A stretch of DNA of 64,000 bases from Bog-159 sp049516155 (GCA_049516155.1 JBEKTJ010000012.1:19423-83422); one strand, 5' to 3'. Counted from the stretch's first letter, positions 33,351 through 41,865 are shown. The notes: generated by a model from the letters alone, not told the origin. Translations and numbers: made by a program.

Positions 33351-35015
33351 TTGGCTCTTCTTGATTCGCTACGCGCCTGCGCAACGGTCCTGCTTTGCGC
33401 CATGCTGGGGGCAGCCACGCCCGCGGCCGATTTTCATGCCGATTTTCATAATGTCGCGCGCCAGGCTGGGCTAACCGATTCCTTTCCCAACGGCGGCGCC
33501 CGCGCGAAGCAATACATCGTCGAAACCACCGGCAGCGGAGCGGCCTTTCTGGATTACGATAACGACGGCCTGCTGGATGTCTTCTTGGTCTCCGGCACGG
33601 GCGGGACGAACCGGCTTTACCACAACCTTGGGAATGGTAAGTTCGCCGACGTCACTAAAGAGATGGGTCTCGAGCATTCCGGCTGGGGCCAAGGCGTTTG
33701 CGCCGGAGACTACGACAACGACGGCTACACCGATCTGTTAGTCACTTACTGGGGCCAAAATGTTCTGTACCGCAATAAGGGCGGCCACGGTTTCGAGGAT
33801 GTGACCCTCAAGGCCGGCCTGGTGCAGGACCGCGTGCGGTACAACACCGGCTGTGCATTCCTGGACTACGACAACGACGGCCACCTCGATTTGTTCGTCG
33901 CCAACTACCTCCAGTTCGATTTTCGAACTACTCCCAAGCCTGGGGAAAACGCCTATTGCTGGTATCGCGAACTGCCGGTGGCGTGCGGGCCGCGCGGCCT
34001 TCCGTTCGACCGCAATATCCTTTACCACAACAACGGCGACGGCACTTTTGCGGATGTTTCGGCGGCCTCCGGTATCGCCAAACCGTCGCACAATTACGCG
34101 CTTGGCGTACTGACCGGCGACTTCAACCACGACGGTCTTACCGATATCTACGTGGCCTGCGACCAGACGCCCTCGATTCTGTACATCAACCGCGGCGATG
34201 GCACCTTCGTGGACGAAGCGTCGATGCGCGGCACGGCCTTCGACGACAACGGCAACGCGCTTTCCGGCATGGGTGCCGCGGCGGCCGACTACGATGGCGA
34301 CGGATGGCCGGATATTTTTCGCTCCAACTTCTCCGACGAGCGCGAAACGCTTTATCACAACCGCGGCCGCGGCGAGTTCGACGACGCCACGCTGGCCGCC
34401 GGCATGGCCCTGAATACCCGCTTCGTGGGCTGGGGCTGCGGCTTCTTCGATTTCGATAACGACGGCTGGCAGGACCTGCTGCTGGTGAACGGCCACGTCT
34501 TTCCCGAAGTGGACCGGCTGGGCATCGACGTACACTACAAGGACCGCGCGATTCTGTATCACAACACCGGCAATGGCAAATTCGTGGATATCTCGGAGTC
34601 GGCCGGTCCCGGCATTTTGGAAAAGCATTCCGCGCGCGGCGCGGCCTTCGGCGACTACGACAATGACGGAAACGTAGAAGTGTTGGTCAATAATCAGAAC
34701 GAGCCGCCGTCCTTGCTGAAGCAAAGCGGCAAGCCGGGCAGAAACTGGGTGCTCTTGAAGTTGGTGGGTGTGAGATCCAACCGGAGCGCCATTGGGGCGC
34801 GCGTGCGGGTCACCGCCGGAGGGCTGACGCAGATCGGCGAGGTGCGCAGCGGCGGCAGCTATCTTTCGCAGAGCGATCTGCGGCTGCATTTCGGACTGGC
34901 AAACGCGCGGCGCGTCGATAAAGTCGAGATCTGGTGGCCGTCCGGAATGCGGCAGGTGGAGCAAGTGGAGAAGGATCTCCCGGTCAACCGCATCATTACC
35001 ATTCGTGAAAAGTAG
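33351..35015 (+). CDS. Exported CRTAC1-type protein with FG-GAP/VCBS repeats and ASPIC/UnbV domain
   Basis: The 554-residue protein starts at TTG 33351, the only start that supplies a whole signal peptide (ACATVLLCAMLGAATPAA). Seven Ca-binding-like loops follow: LDYDNDGLLDVF, DYDNDGYTDLL, LDYDNDGHLDLF, DFNHDGLTDIY, DYDGDGWPDIF, DFDNDGWQDLL and DYDNDGNVEVL. They mark integrin-like propeller blades. The C-terminal ASPIC/UnbV domain is seen in RSNRSAIGARVRVTAGG and LRLHFGLANARRVDKVEIWW. Acidobacteria carry many such exported proteins, thought to act in binding or surface interactions. An ATG at 33402 is an alternative start. Confidence 0.92.
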   Translation: MALLDSLRACATVLLCAMLGAATPAADFHADFHNVARQAGLTDSFPNGGARAKQYIVETTGSGAAFLDYDNDGLLDVFLVSGTGGTNRLYHNLGNGKFADVTKEMGLEHSGWGQGVCAGDYDNDGYTDLLVTYWGQNVLYRNKGGHGFEDVTLKAGLVQDRVRYNTGCAFLDYDNDGHLDLFVANYLQFDFRTTPKPGENAYCWYRELPVACGPRGLPFDRNILYHNNGDGTFADVSAASGIAKPSHNYALGVLTGDFNHDGLTDIYVACDQTPSILYINRGDGTFVDEASMRGTAFDDNGNALSGMGAAAADYDGDGWPDIFRSNFSDERETLYHNRGRGEFDDATLAAGMALNTRFVGWGCGFFDFDNDGWQDLLLVNGHVFPEVDRLGIDVHYKDRAILYHNTGNGKFVDISESAGPGILEKHSARGAAFGDYDNDGNVEVLVNNQNEPPSLLKQSGKPGRNWVLLKLVGVRSNRSAIGARVRVTAGGLTQIGEVRSGGSYLSQSDLRLHFGLANARRVDKVEIWWPSGMRQVEQVEKDLPVNRIITIREK

Positions 35016-35044
35016 TGGCTAGCGCTGGTCATCTGATGCGACAA

Positions 35045-35530
35045 TCATGACTTTCTCTTCCGATCCTGGTCAAGCAGTTGTGCCAGGAGATCGGTGCTGG
35101 CGCGAAAGTTGGTGGCGCGGAGTCGTGAGATGGCCGTTGGCAGATGGACCAAACTCTTTTCCGCGGCGGTGCCTAGAACCCGCAGTGTGCCCACCACCGT
35201 GAGCTGCCGGCGGGCGGCCTCCTGGCGACCCTCCCAATCGTCGATGAGCAAAGCGTCGGCGTGGATCTCCTGGCTCAGGGCAATAGCCTCGCGCTCACCC
35301 GGCCCGAGGATCTCTGGAAAATCCAGGGGCATGTGCGCCGGAAACCGGGTCTCCAGCCACGGAGGGCTGCGCTGGATCCAATATCTAACCCGTTCCGGTG
35401 TCTGGGTAGCGTTTAGCTCGGCCACCACCGCCGGGGGAACCAGCACTCGCCCATAAAGAGCCGCCAATAGATGAATCTGTTCGATCAGCACTAAATAGTT
35501 GAGCGGGCTGGTATCGGCCACGACAATCAT
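35045..35530 (-). CDS. PIN-domain toxin, DUF3368 type
   Basis: The 161-residue protein has PIN-like acidic residues: Asp6 in IVVADTSPLNYL, an acidic pair in LGPGEREAIALSQE and LLIDDWEGRQEA. It contains VLVPPAVVAEL, typical of DUF3368 proteins. These are predicted Mg2+-dependent RNases that act as toxins. Its ATG overlaps the stop of the UPF0175 gene by 4 bp (ATGA), the usual antitoxin-first arrangement. The metal-binding residues appear intact, so it is probably active unless neutralised. Confidence 0.88.
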   Translation of the reverse strand: MIVVADTSPLNYLVLIEQIHLLAALYGRVLVPPAVVAELNATQTPERVRYWIQRSPPWLETRFPAHMPLDFPEILGPGEREAIALSQEIHADALLIDDWEGRQEAARRQLTVVGTLRVLGTAAEKSLVHLPTAISRLRATNFRASTDLLAQLLDQDRKRKS

Positions 35531-35841
35531 CCCGCGCGGCGCTCGTGATCCGGCTCCTTGGTCTGTTCGGCTTGCCGCTTTTGCCAGAGTTCCTCACTTC
35601 TGACGCGCTCCCGCTCGAAATCCTCAATAGAGTATTCGAGCCAAACCTGATGCTCCTTGAGAAAGCCGTCCAGCTCGTAGCGCGAGGGGATGCCGAGCAG
35701 TTGCCGCAACTGATAACTAGTCAAGCGATGCTCGCGGTAGGCCTCCAGGGCCATGGCCTCAAGGGCGGCGCGGGCGGGATCCTGGCCAGCCGGCAGGAGC
35801 GGGGAGGCGAATTCGTCCGGGACCTCGAGAGTGATCTGCAT
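35527..35841 (-). CDS. UPF0175 family antitoxin
   Basis: The 104-residue protein starts MQITLEVPDEFASPLLPAGQ. It continues LEAMALEAYREHRLTSYQLR and QLLGIPSRYELDGFLKEHQ, the helix-turn-helix-like core of UPF0175 proteins, which are partners of DUF3368 PIN toxins. The charged tail (about 70-104) is likely the toxin-binding part. It is first in a two-gene operon and would repress that operon. Upstream, 35842-36099 holds no gene. Confidence 0.87.
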   Translation of the reverse strand: MQITLEVPDEFASPLLPAGQDPARAALEAMALEAYREHRLTSYQLRQLLGIPSRYELDGFLKEHQVWLEYSIEDFERERVRSEELWQKRQAEQTKEPDHERRAG

Positions 35842-36099
35842 GGAGACAGGCTACCACACACCCGCCCGCCGCCGTCGGCTAGTCTGGCCGTGTTGGTTGG
35901 AGATGCAGGCCATTGGAAGCAACCAATCGCAAACGAGGAACCTTCGCCTGAGCGTCAATCCAAGGACCTTGCGTAATGCGAAGAAGTGATATCGCGCGCG
36001 GTGGCTGACTGGCGCGGGCCGCGGAACCAGCCCGTTGAATCGCCATTCAGCGCGATGCGGCAGCAGATTGCTGATAGCCGTGCACAGGCGGTTCTCCGC

Positions 36100-36618
36100 T
36101 CACTTCACTTCATACCCCACAAACTCATCCAGCATCACATTACCCTTGTACTCCATCTCCTGGTGAATGCCGATTTTCGACGTGTAGTAAGCCTGCGCCG
36201 TGGCGTGCTTCAATTCGCCAAAGAAAACTTCTTCCGGAGCCTTGGGCTTCATCTCGTTCTTGGCCATGCGCTCCAGCACCGCGACGCGTTCGCCCGCGCC
36301 GGCTTCCATAAACGCACGGCCGTTCATTTTGCGGGATAGGTCGTCCACCGATACCAAGCCGTTGCGCCAGTCGTCGCGGACCTTGGGGTCGAATGCTTCG
36401 GCGATGCGCGCGTCAATGTACGCGGCCACCTTCGCGGCGCGCGCACCGGGCGAGTGGTCGTCCGCCGGGATGATCGTTTCCGCCAGTTCATCCAACAGGG
36501 CGAATTCCGCGGGCGTGAAAAACTTCGGCGCATCGGTGACGGCGAAAACGGCGGGAGCAGCCACTACGGCGCCCGCGCCGATCCGGATCAAATCGCGGCG
36601 ATTGATTTCGTAAGACAT
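36100..36618 (-). CDS. Gluconate 2-dehydrogenase subunit 3 family protein, Tat-exported
   Basis: The 172-residue protein begins MSYEINRRDLIRIGAGAVVA, a twin-arginine signal. The mature part includes FFTPAEFALLDELAETIIPA and YIDARIAEAF, characteristic of the small subunit that partners membrane-associated flavin dehydrogenases of the gluconate 2-dehydrogenase/GMC type. Its ATG overlaps the GMC gene's stop codon (TGATG), so the two are coupled. The Tat signal on this subunit probably carries the folded flavoprotein across with it. No cytochrome subunit is adjacent. Confidence 0.9.
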   Translation of the reverse strand: MSYEINRRDLIRIGAGAVVAAPAVFAVTDAPKFFTPAEFALLDELAETIIPADDHSPGARAAKVAAYIDARIAEAFDPKVRDDWRNGLVSVDDLSRKMNGRAFMEAGAGERVAVLERMAKNEMKPKAPEEVFFGELKHATAQAYYTSKIGIHQEMEYKGNVMLDEFVGYEVK

Positions 36619-38384
36619 CAGACGTTCCCCTTCTTCAACTCTTCCGCCAGGTGGTCGCAGGAGCGCCAGCAGAGCGCCATGATCGTCCACGTCGGATTCT
36701 GGCACGACGCGCTCACGTGCGTGCTGCCGTCCACCACCAGCAGGTTCTTCACATCGTGCGATTGCTGAAACTGATTCACAACCGATTTCTTCGGATCGGT
36801 GCCCATGCGCGCCGTGCCCAGCTCGTGGATCGAGTATCCCTCGGTCAGAATCTCGCGATTCACGTTGATCTCCGCAAAGCCAGCGGCTTCGAACATCTCG
36901 CGGGCGGAATCGGCCATGTCCGCGGCCATCTTCTTTTCGTTGTCGCCGAACTTGATGTGGAAGCGCAGCACGGGGATGCCCCACCGGTCCTTGACCTCCG
37001 GATCGAGTTCCACATAGTTCTCGTAGCGCGGCAGAACCTCGCCGAACCCGCCCATGCCAATAAAGGCGCCGGCATAATCGCGGACGCTTTTCTTGTAGGT
37101 GGAACCGAAACCGGGCGTGCTGTACGCGTTATCGGGGAACATGCCGGTTCCGCTGCCGCCTTCGAATCCGTAACCGCGCAGGAACTTCGGGTTGCGGTCC
37201 GTCAGGTTGCGGTAGCGCGCCACGTAGAATGAGCCGGGCCGTCCGTCGTCCAACGTGCGCGGCTTGCCGACCAACTCTTTGTCCAGCCCGGAAACACCCG
37301 GTCCCATCAGATGTTCGCAGAAATTGTGGCCGACATGGCCGCTGGAGTTGCCGATGCCATTCGGATACAGGCTCGATTTCGAAAGCAGCATCAGGCGCGC
37401 GGATTCGAGCGTGGATGCGGCCAGCAGCACCGTGCGCCCCTTCGCCGTATAGCTCTTACCCGTCTCGGTATCGATGAATGCGACGCCGCTGGCCTTGCCG
37501 GTGTCCTTATCGACGGTGACTTCGGCCACCGTGGCATTGGTGCGCAGCGTCAGGTTGCCGGTTTCCATGGCAGGGTAAATCAAGCCGGTGGGCGAATCAA
37601 ACGCCGCATGGATGTCGCAGCCTCCCACGCGGCGGTCGCATGCGCCGCGCCCGTAACAATGGACGCGGTACTTGTTGTGCTTCAGTCCGTCGGTGGTGAC
37701 GCCGGCGCGATAGGGCGTCAGCACGCGGTCCATCCTGGCTAGGCTCTCGCGCAGCGTCACCTCGGCTGGATTCAGGCGGACCGCCCGCTGGAAGAGGCTG
37801 TCCGGCAGATAGGGCAGGTTTTCCTTGTGGCCCGAAATGCCGAGATACAGATCCACCTTGTCGTAGTAAGGCGAGATATCCGCGTAGGAGATGGGCCAGT
37901 CTTCGCCGTAGCCGTCGCGCGAGGCGGCCTTGAAATCGTAATCCGACAGGCGCAGCGCCAAGCGGCCCCAGATGTTGGTCTTGCCTCCCAGGCAGCGCGC
38001 ACGCACCCAGGCGTACTGCGTGCCGGTGAAGGGATGGTCTTTCTCATCGACTACGATATCCTTGGCGTAATCCGATCCGTTGCCGTCCTCCACGTACGAA
38101 TAAACGTGTTTGTAGGGCGATCCCTTGGCGTAGGGCGGTTGGCGAATGGCGTACTCGGCGCCGGAGAGAGCGTGCGAATCGGGCGGCATGTCGCCGCGGC
38201 GGGGGTGGTCGTAGGGCCACTCCATCGATTTCAACTCCCGGTTGATATCGAGCTTCTTGCCCGCTTCCAGCAGAAGCACTTGCATGCCGTGGGAGGTCAG
38301 TACATGCGCGGCCATACCGCCGCCTGCGCCGGAGCCTACCACGATGGCGTCGTAGGTTTTCCGGAGATCGATTTCGTCGGACAT
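36618..38384 (-). CDS. GMC family oxidoreductase (FAD-dependent sugar/alcohol dehydrogenase)
   Basis: The 588-residue flavoenzyme has the FAD-binding motif AIVVGSGAGGGMAAHVLTSH near residue 13. WVRARCLGGKTNIWGRLALR is the typical second GMC block, and HELGTARMGTDPKKSVVNQF with VDGSTHVSASCQNPTWTIMA closes the C-terminal active site. The catalytic His is in the first and a conserved Asn in the second. It is probably a periplasmic dehydrogenase oxidising sugars or polyols and passing electrons to the respiratory chain. It lacks a signal peptide of its own and would be exported with the Tat-signalled small subunit encoded by the overlapping downstream gene. Confidence 0.92.
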   Translation of the reverse strand: MSDEIDLRKTYDAIVVGSGAGGGMAAHVLTSHGMQVLLLEAGKKLDINRELKSMEWPYDHPRRGDMPPDSHALSGAEYAIRQPPYAKGSPYKHVYSYVEDGNGSDYAKDIVVDEKDHPFTGTQYAWVRARCLGGKTNIWGRLALRLSDYDFKAASRDGYGEDWPISYADISPYYDKVDLYLGISGHKENLPYLPDSLFQRAVRLNPAEVTLRESLARMDRVLTPYRAGVTTDGLKHNKYRVHCYGRGACDRRVGGCDIHAAFDSPTGLIYPAMETGNLTLRTNATVAEVTVDKDTGKASGVAFIDTETGKSYTAKGRTVLLAASTLESARLMLLSKSSLYPNGIGNSSGHVGHNFCEHLMGPGVSGLDKELVGKPRTLDDGRPGSFYVARYRNLTDRNPKFLRGYGFEGGSGTGMFPDNAYSTPGFGSTYKKSVRDYAGAFIGMGGFGEVLPRYENYVELDPEVKDRWGIPVLRFHIKFGDNEKKMAADMADSAREMFEAAGFAEINVNREILTEGYSIHELGTARMGTDPKKSVVNQFQQSHDVKNLLVVDGSTHVSASCQNPTWTIMALCWRSCDHLAEELKKGNV

Positions 38385-38499
38385 TATTCAGCCTCTTGTG
38401 TGCGTATGCAACCATCGTAGAACATGGCAGACTGTGGCGCACCAACTCGTACCTATGTGTGCCGCGCCACGCCTGCCCGCCTAACCAAAAGGGTATAAT

Positions 38500-39462
38500 G
38501 TGGGCGATTCAATGGATTCACCCATTCTGCGGGATCATTCGCCGCCCCAAATTCTATTGGCGGACGACAGTCCGGTATTTCGGGACATGCTGCAAAAGAT
38601 GCTCCTGGAATGGGGTTACGCCGTGACCACGGTCACCGACGGCCAGCAAGCGTGGGATGTGCTGCGGAAGGACGACGGGCCGCGCCTGGCGCTACTCGAT
38701 TGGATGATGCCCGGCTTGGAAGGAGCGGATGTATGCCGGTTGGTGCGCGCAAATATTCGCGACCGCTACGTTTACATGATGCTGCTGAGCGTCCGTGCGG
38801 ATTTGGAAGACGTTGTGAAAGGCATGGAATCGGGCGCGGACGACTACATCGTGAAGCCATTCCAGGTGGATGAGCTGCGCGCCCGCCTGCGCGCCGGACG
38901 GCGGGTGCTGGCGTTACAGGAAGAACTGGTGGAAGCGCGCGAAGCATTGCGCGAGCAGGCCACGCGCGACGGACTCACAGGACTCTGGAATCGCACCGCC
39001 ATCTTCGACATTCTCCAGAATGAACTGGCGCGCTCCGGCCGCAGCGGCCAACCTTTGATCGCGCTGATGGCGGACCTGGACGGATTTAAGCCTATTAACG
39101 ACCGTTTTGGCCACATGGCCGGCGATGCGGTGTTGCGTCAGGCGGCGGCATGTATGCGCGCGTCGGTGCGGCGCTACGATGCGGTCGGCCGCTATGGCGG
39201 CGAGGAATTTCTGATGGTGCTGCCGGGTTGTGATCTGGCAGGCGGCGTGGCGCTGGCGGAACGCATCCGCGATGCGATCAAAGGCGAATGCTTCCGATCC
39301 GGCGATACTGAAATCCAGCTCACCTGCAGCTTGGGAGCGGCTGCGGCTGTCCCGCCGGCGATTCCGCAGGCCGACGATCTGGTGCGCGCAGCGGACGCGG
39401 CTTTGTATCGCGCCAAGCGTCAGGGACGGAACCGAGTGGAAGCTGCTGGCGGCTCCGTTTGA
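38500..39462 (+). CDS. Response regulator with diguanylate cyclase (REC-GGDEF)
   Basis: The 320-residue cytosolic protein has a receiver domain (about 17-130) with phospho-acceptor Asp67 in LALLDWMMPG and Lys119 in YIVKPF. A GGDEF domain (about 155-315) follows, containing DGLTGLWNRTAIFD, the substrate region ADLDGFKPINDRFGH and the active motif RYGGEEFLMV at 231-240. An RxxD product-inhibition site (RRYD) lies five residues before it. It should make cyclic-di-GMP in response to phosphorylation. The start is GTG 38500 or ATG 38512; a TATAAT box directly before the GTG makes a short or absent leader possible. No cognate complete histidine kinase is adjacent. Confidence 0.93.
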   Translation: MGDSMDSPILRDHSPPQILLADDSPVFRDMLQKMLLEWGYAVTTVTDGQQAWDVLRKDDGPRLALLDWMMPGLEGADVCRLVRANIRDRYVYMMLLSVRADLEDVVKGMESGADDYIVKPFQVDELRARLRAGRRVLALQEELVEAREALREQATRDGLTGLWNRTAIFDILQNELARSGRSGQPLIALMADLDGFKPINDRFGHMAGDAVLRQAAACMRASVRRYDAVGRYGGEEFLMVLPGCDLAGGVALAERIRDAIKGECFRSGDTEIQLTCSLGAAAAVPPAIPQADDLVRAADAALYRAKRQGRNRVEAAGGSV

Positions 39463-39489
39463 CTCGGGGTATGGCGGCGCGCGGCCGGT

Positions 39490-39777
39490 CTATTTGCGGG
39501 CTTGGCTGGCGATGAACTCGCCCATCGCCGAGACCAGCGATGCGATGCGCGCGTCTGTCTCGCGGAAGCGGCGATCAGTCTCGCGGTCTCTCGCGGCGGC
39601 TTCCTCTGCGAGCACGCCGATCCGGTCGCCTAGGTCGGCAACCTTTCCGGTCAGCTCATTCAATTGCCGTTGTGTGTCGCGCCAGAGGCCGCGGAACTCT
39701 TCACGGTCTTTGCGGCGCTCCTCGGCCAATCCCGCCGTGACGTGTTCGATGCGCTCGAATCGCTCGTCGATAGTCAT
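39490..39777 (-). CDS. Small coiled-coil protein of unknown function
   Basis: The 95-residue protein is almost entirely charged helix with heptad spacing (IEHVTAGLAEERRKDREEF, LNELTGKVADLGDRIGVLAE), predicting a coiled coil over residues about 5-85. There is no signal peptide or cysteine. Similar short coiled-coil proteins are common in bacteria and often annotated hypothetical. It is convergent with the diguanylate cyclase (27 bp apart) and divergent from the HisKA-like gene. Its function is unknown. Confidence 0.7.
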   Translation of the reverse strand: MTIDERFERIEHVTAGLAEERRKDREEFRGLWRDTQRQLNELTGKVADLGDRIGVLAEEAAARDRETDRRFRETDARIASLVSAMGEFIASQARK

Positions 39778-39834
39778 CGCTTCTCCAGTATATCCGGTCT
39801 GGCACGGCTCGAAAAAATTCCGGCATAAATTCGC

Positions 39835-39862
39835 TTGCTTTGCGTTACAACTGGGTTATAAT
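39835..39862 (+). promoter_or_regulatory. Candidate sigma-70-type promoter for the HisKA-like gene
   Basis: TTGCTT (39835-39840) and a perfect TATAAT (39857-39862) are separated by 16 bp, with the ATG at 39890 downstream. This is the best promoter-like pair seen in the window. It is unproven. Confidence 0.45.
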
Positions 39863-39889
39863 CGTCCGTGCCCCCCGAGTTCACATTAC

Positions 39890-40213
39890 ATGCCCACACT
39901 TGCTCCCGACATCGCCGCCAATCCGCTCCAGCAGGGGGTTTGGCCCATTATGAGCGTTCTTGTACACGATCTGCGCCAACCGCTCAGTGTGATCGACGCC
40001 TGCGCCGACTATTTGAATTTGGTCTTGCCGGCCACAGATCGACGTGCGCGGCAACAACTGGAACTGTTGCAAGAGCAGGTGGGCGAAGCCAACCGCATCA
40101 TGCATGAGGCCCTGTTGAGACTTCACTATCCGGACGCATCGCCGGTGCCCGAAGCGACAGGCGCCAGCAGCCGTCCGTTGACAAAAGCGGCCAGCGCCGG
40201 CGTGATGTACTGA
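39890..40213 (+). CDS. Stand-alone HisKA-like dimerisation domain protein
   Basis: The 107-residue protein contains an H-box, MSVLVHDLRQPLSVIDACAD, with candidate phospho-acceptor His26. A second helix, RARQQLELLQEQVGEANRIM, completes the two-helix dimerisation and phosphotransfer domain of histidine kinases. No ATP-binding domain follows, because the stop comes at 40213. Such a protein could be phosphorylated by another kinase, act as a phosphotransfer protein, or inhibit a kinase by heterodimerising. The last 88 bp overlap the convergent MobB-like gene on the other strand. The upstream in-frame region overlaps the GGDEF gene and is not coding. Confidence 0.6.
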   Translation: MPTLAPDIAANPLQQGVWPIMSVLVHDLRQPLSVIDACADYLNLVLPATDRRARQQLELLQEQVGEANRIMHEALLRLHYPDASPVPEATGASSRPLTKAASAGVMY

Positions 40214-40761
40214 GGAGGCCGTACCGGGAAGCGCGGCTTACCGTCCCAAGCGTCGCGTGGCACGTCTTTCCAGAGGGGCTCGGGCAAGCTGCGCTCAATC
40301 ACCACGCATGCGTCGGCCCGGCCGAGGAAGCGGCGGCCGGAAGCTTTGAAATCCCCCTGGCCAAAGTCCAGTACTACCAGATATAAGTCCGGCGTCAAGA
40401 ATTCGACGATGCTATTGGATTCTACGATCAGGTTGCGGCTGTCGGCGCGCACTTCGCGCACAGCCGGCAATGCGTTCGCAAGTTGCCCGGTAGCTGTGCG
40501 CACCCAGTAGGAGCGGCGCGCGCCGGCCGCAAGGAAGCGGCCTGTATCGGAACGGCCGGGGTGGCGTTCCTGCGCGATGGCATAGGGGTGATCGGACGAC
40601 AGGCAGCAGTCGCAGTTTTTGCCGGAGGCTGAGCAGATGCCGTGGCCGAACTGCGTGATCTTCATGGCGGTCCAGTCGAATTCGGGCAGCGCTTGGATGA
40701 TGCCCGCCACTACGGAGGTTTTTCCTATGTTGCGGGAATGCCCGCCTACCACTATTAGCAT
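40126..40761 (-). CDS. MobB-like P-loop GTPase family protein with a cysteine cluster
   Basis: The 211-residue protein starts MLIVVGGHSRNIGKTSVVAG, a Walker A/P-loop resembling MobB (molybdopterin-guanine dinucleotide synthesis accessory) and related SIMIBI-class nucleotide-binding proteins. It then has MKITQFGHGICSASGKNCDC with Cys43, Cys50, Cys52 and Cys53, which could hold a metal or iron-sulfur site. LIVESNSIVEFLTPDLYLVV resembles the Walker B-like and following strands. No molybdenum cofactor gene is nearby, so the MobB role is unlikely to be literal. It lies 67 bp downstream of lpxD on the same strand. Its function is unknown. Confidence 0.65.
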   Translation of the reverse strand: MLIVVGGHSRNIGKTSVVAGIIQALPEFDWTAMKITQFGHGICSASGKNCDCCLSSDHPYAIAQERHPGRSDTGRFLAAGARRSYWVRTATGQLANALPAVREVRADSRNLIVESNSIVEFLTPDLYLVVLDFGQGDFKASGRRFLGRADACVVIERSLPEPLWKDVPRDAWDGKPRFPVRPPQYITPALAAFVNGRLLAPVASGTGDASG

Positions 40762-40786
40762 CTCACGTCACTATTAGCATCTCACG
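40750..40786. repeat. Tandem 18-bp duplication covering a start codon region
   Basis: CACTATTAGCATCTCACG occurs at 40750-40767 and again, after one base, at 40769-40786. The minus-strand start codon of the MobB-like gene lies in the first copy. The second copy supplies another ATG upstream that opens a five-codon frame (MLIVT, then stop). It looks like a recent slippage or duplication event that created an upstream mini-frame. Confidence 0.85.
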
Positions 40787-40828
40787 GAATGCTCACCAAC
40801 CACACTGACTAACACGGATCACGCACGT

Positions 40829-41860
40829 CTAGTTCTGCTTTTCTTCCAAGTGCGCCAGACGGCGCTTGAAATCGACAAACTGGCGGCGCATCTCGGGCAG
40901 ACGCGCCAGATTGGCGAGCTGCTCCAGGTGCTCCTTCAAAGGCCGCGCCGGCGTGCCCCAAACCGTCTGCCCGGAGCGCACAATTTTGGAAGTCAGGATA
41001 CCGCATCCGGACCCTAACACGGCCCGCGTTTCGATGCGGGCCTTGTCGCCGATCCCGACTTGTCCGCCGATGACCGCGTAATCCTCCACCACCACGCCGC
41101 CTGAAAAGCCGGTTTGCGCCGCCACCACCACGTGCCGCCCGATGCGGCAATTATGGCCGACATGCACCATATTGTCCAGCTTGGTGCCTTCGCCGATCAG
41201 CGTGACACCCAGGGCCGCCCGGTCGACACACGAATTCGCTCCGATCTCCACAAAGTCGCCGATCTCGACGCGGCCCACTTGCGGGAACTTATGATAGCGC
41301 TCGTTCTCGAAAACGTAGCCAAACCCGTCGGCGCCGATCACGCAGCCGGAGTGCAGAATTACGCCGCGGCCGATATCCACGTTGTCGTAAATCGTGACGT
41401 TGGCATGCAGCACGCAGCCTTCGCCCAGCACCACGCGCTTGCCGATCGAGCAGCCCGCGCCGATGCCACTGGCCAAACCGATGCGGCTGCTGTCGCCGAT
41501 ATTGACGTGCGGCCCAATCGAAGCTAAAGCGCCGATCTCCACGTCTTTGCCGATCACCGCGGTGGGATGAATGCCGGGCTTGACCTCCAGCGTGGGATAG
41601 AAGCGATTCATGGCGCGCGCAAAGGCAGTGCGCGGCTCGGGCGCGCGAATCACCGTGCGGCGGCTGGGACTGGGATAATCGGAAGGCACGATCAGGCAGC
41701 CGGCGGCGGAAAAGTCCGCCTGTTGCGCCGCTTTGCGGCCGCCCAGGAAGGAAAGCTCGCCGCCGCCCGCGGTTTCGAGCGGGGCGACGCCGGTCAGTTC
41801 TTTTTCGCCGTCACCTTCGAAGGTGGCGCCCAACCACTCCGCCAGTTCACGTACGCGCAT
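40829..41860 (-). CDS. lpxD: UDP-3-O-(3-hydroxyacyl)glucosamine N-acyltransferase
   Basis: LpxD adds the second hydroxyacyl chain during lipid A synthesis. The 343-residue protein has the N-terminal uridine-binding domain (about 1-100, including SFLGGRKAAQQADFSAAG). Left-handed beta-helix hexapeptide repeats span about 100-290, and a C-terminal helix ends HLEEKQN. The catalytic His lies in MVHVGHNCRIGRHVVVAAQT. Length and order are normal. Its ATG (41860) is only 5 bp from that of the divergent lpxA, so its promoter must overlap lpxA coding DNA or the transcript is nearly leaderless. It shows that the organism makes lipid A. Confidence 0.96.
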   Translation of the reverse strand: MRVRELAEWLGATFEGDGEKELTGVAPLETAGGGELSFLGGRKAAQQADFSAAGCLIVPSDYPSPSRRTVIRAPEPRTAFARAMNRFYPTLEVKPGIHPTAVIGKDVEIGALASIGPHVNIGDSSRIGLASGIGAGCSIGKRVVLGEGCVLHANVTIYDNVDIGRGVILHSGCVIGADGFGYVFENERYHKFPQVGRVEIGDFVEIGANSCVDRAALGVTLIGEGTKLDNMVHVGHNCRIGRHVVVAAQTGFSGGVVVEDYAVIGGQVGIGDKARIETRAVLGSGCGILTSKIVRSGQTVWGTPARPLKEHLEQLANLARLPEMRRQFVDFKRRLAHLEEKQN

Positions 41861-41865
41861 GTCTT

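Noticed and set aside
35842..36099. Possible gene between the antitoxin and GMC small-subunit genes
   Set aside because: No frame shows motifs, a ribosome site or consistent codon use.
39230..40213. A longer fusion of GGDEF-region DNA with the HisKA-like domain
   Set aside because: The upstream part is just another frame of the GGDEF gene and of the coiled-coil gene's opposite strand; a promoter and ATG lie between, so the short protein is preferred.
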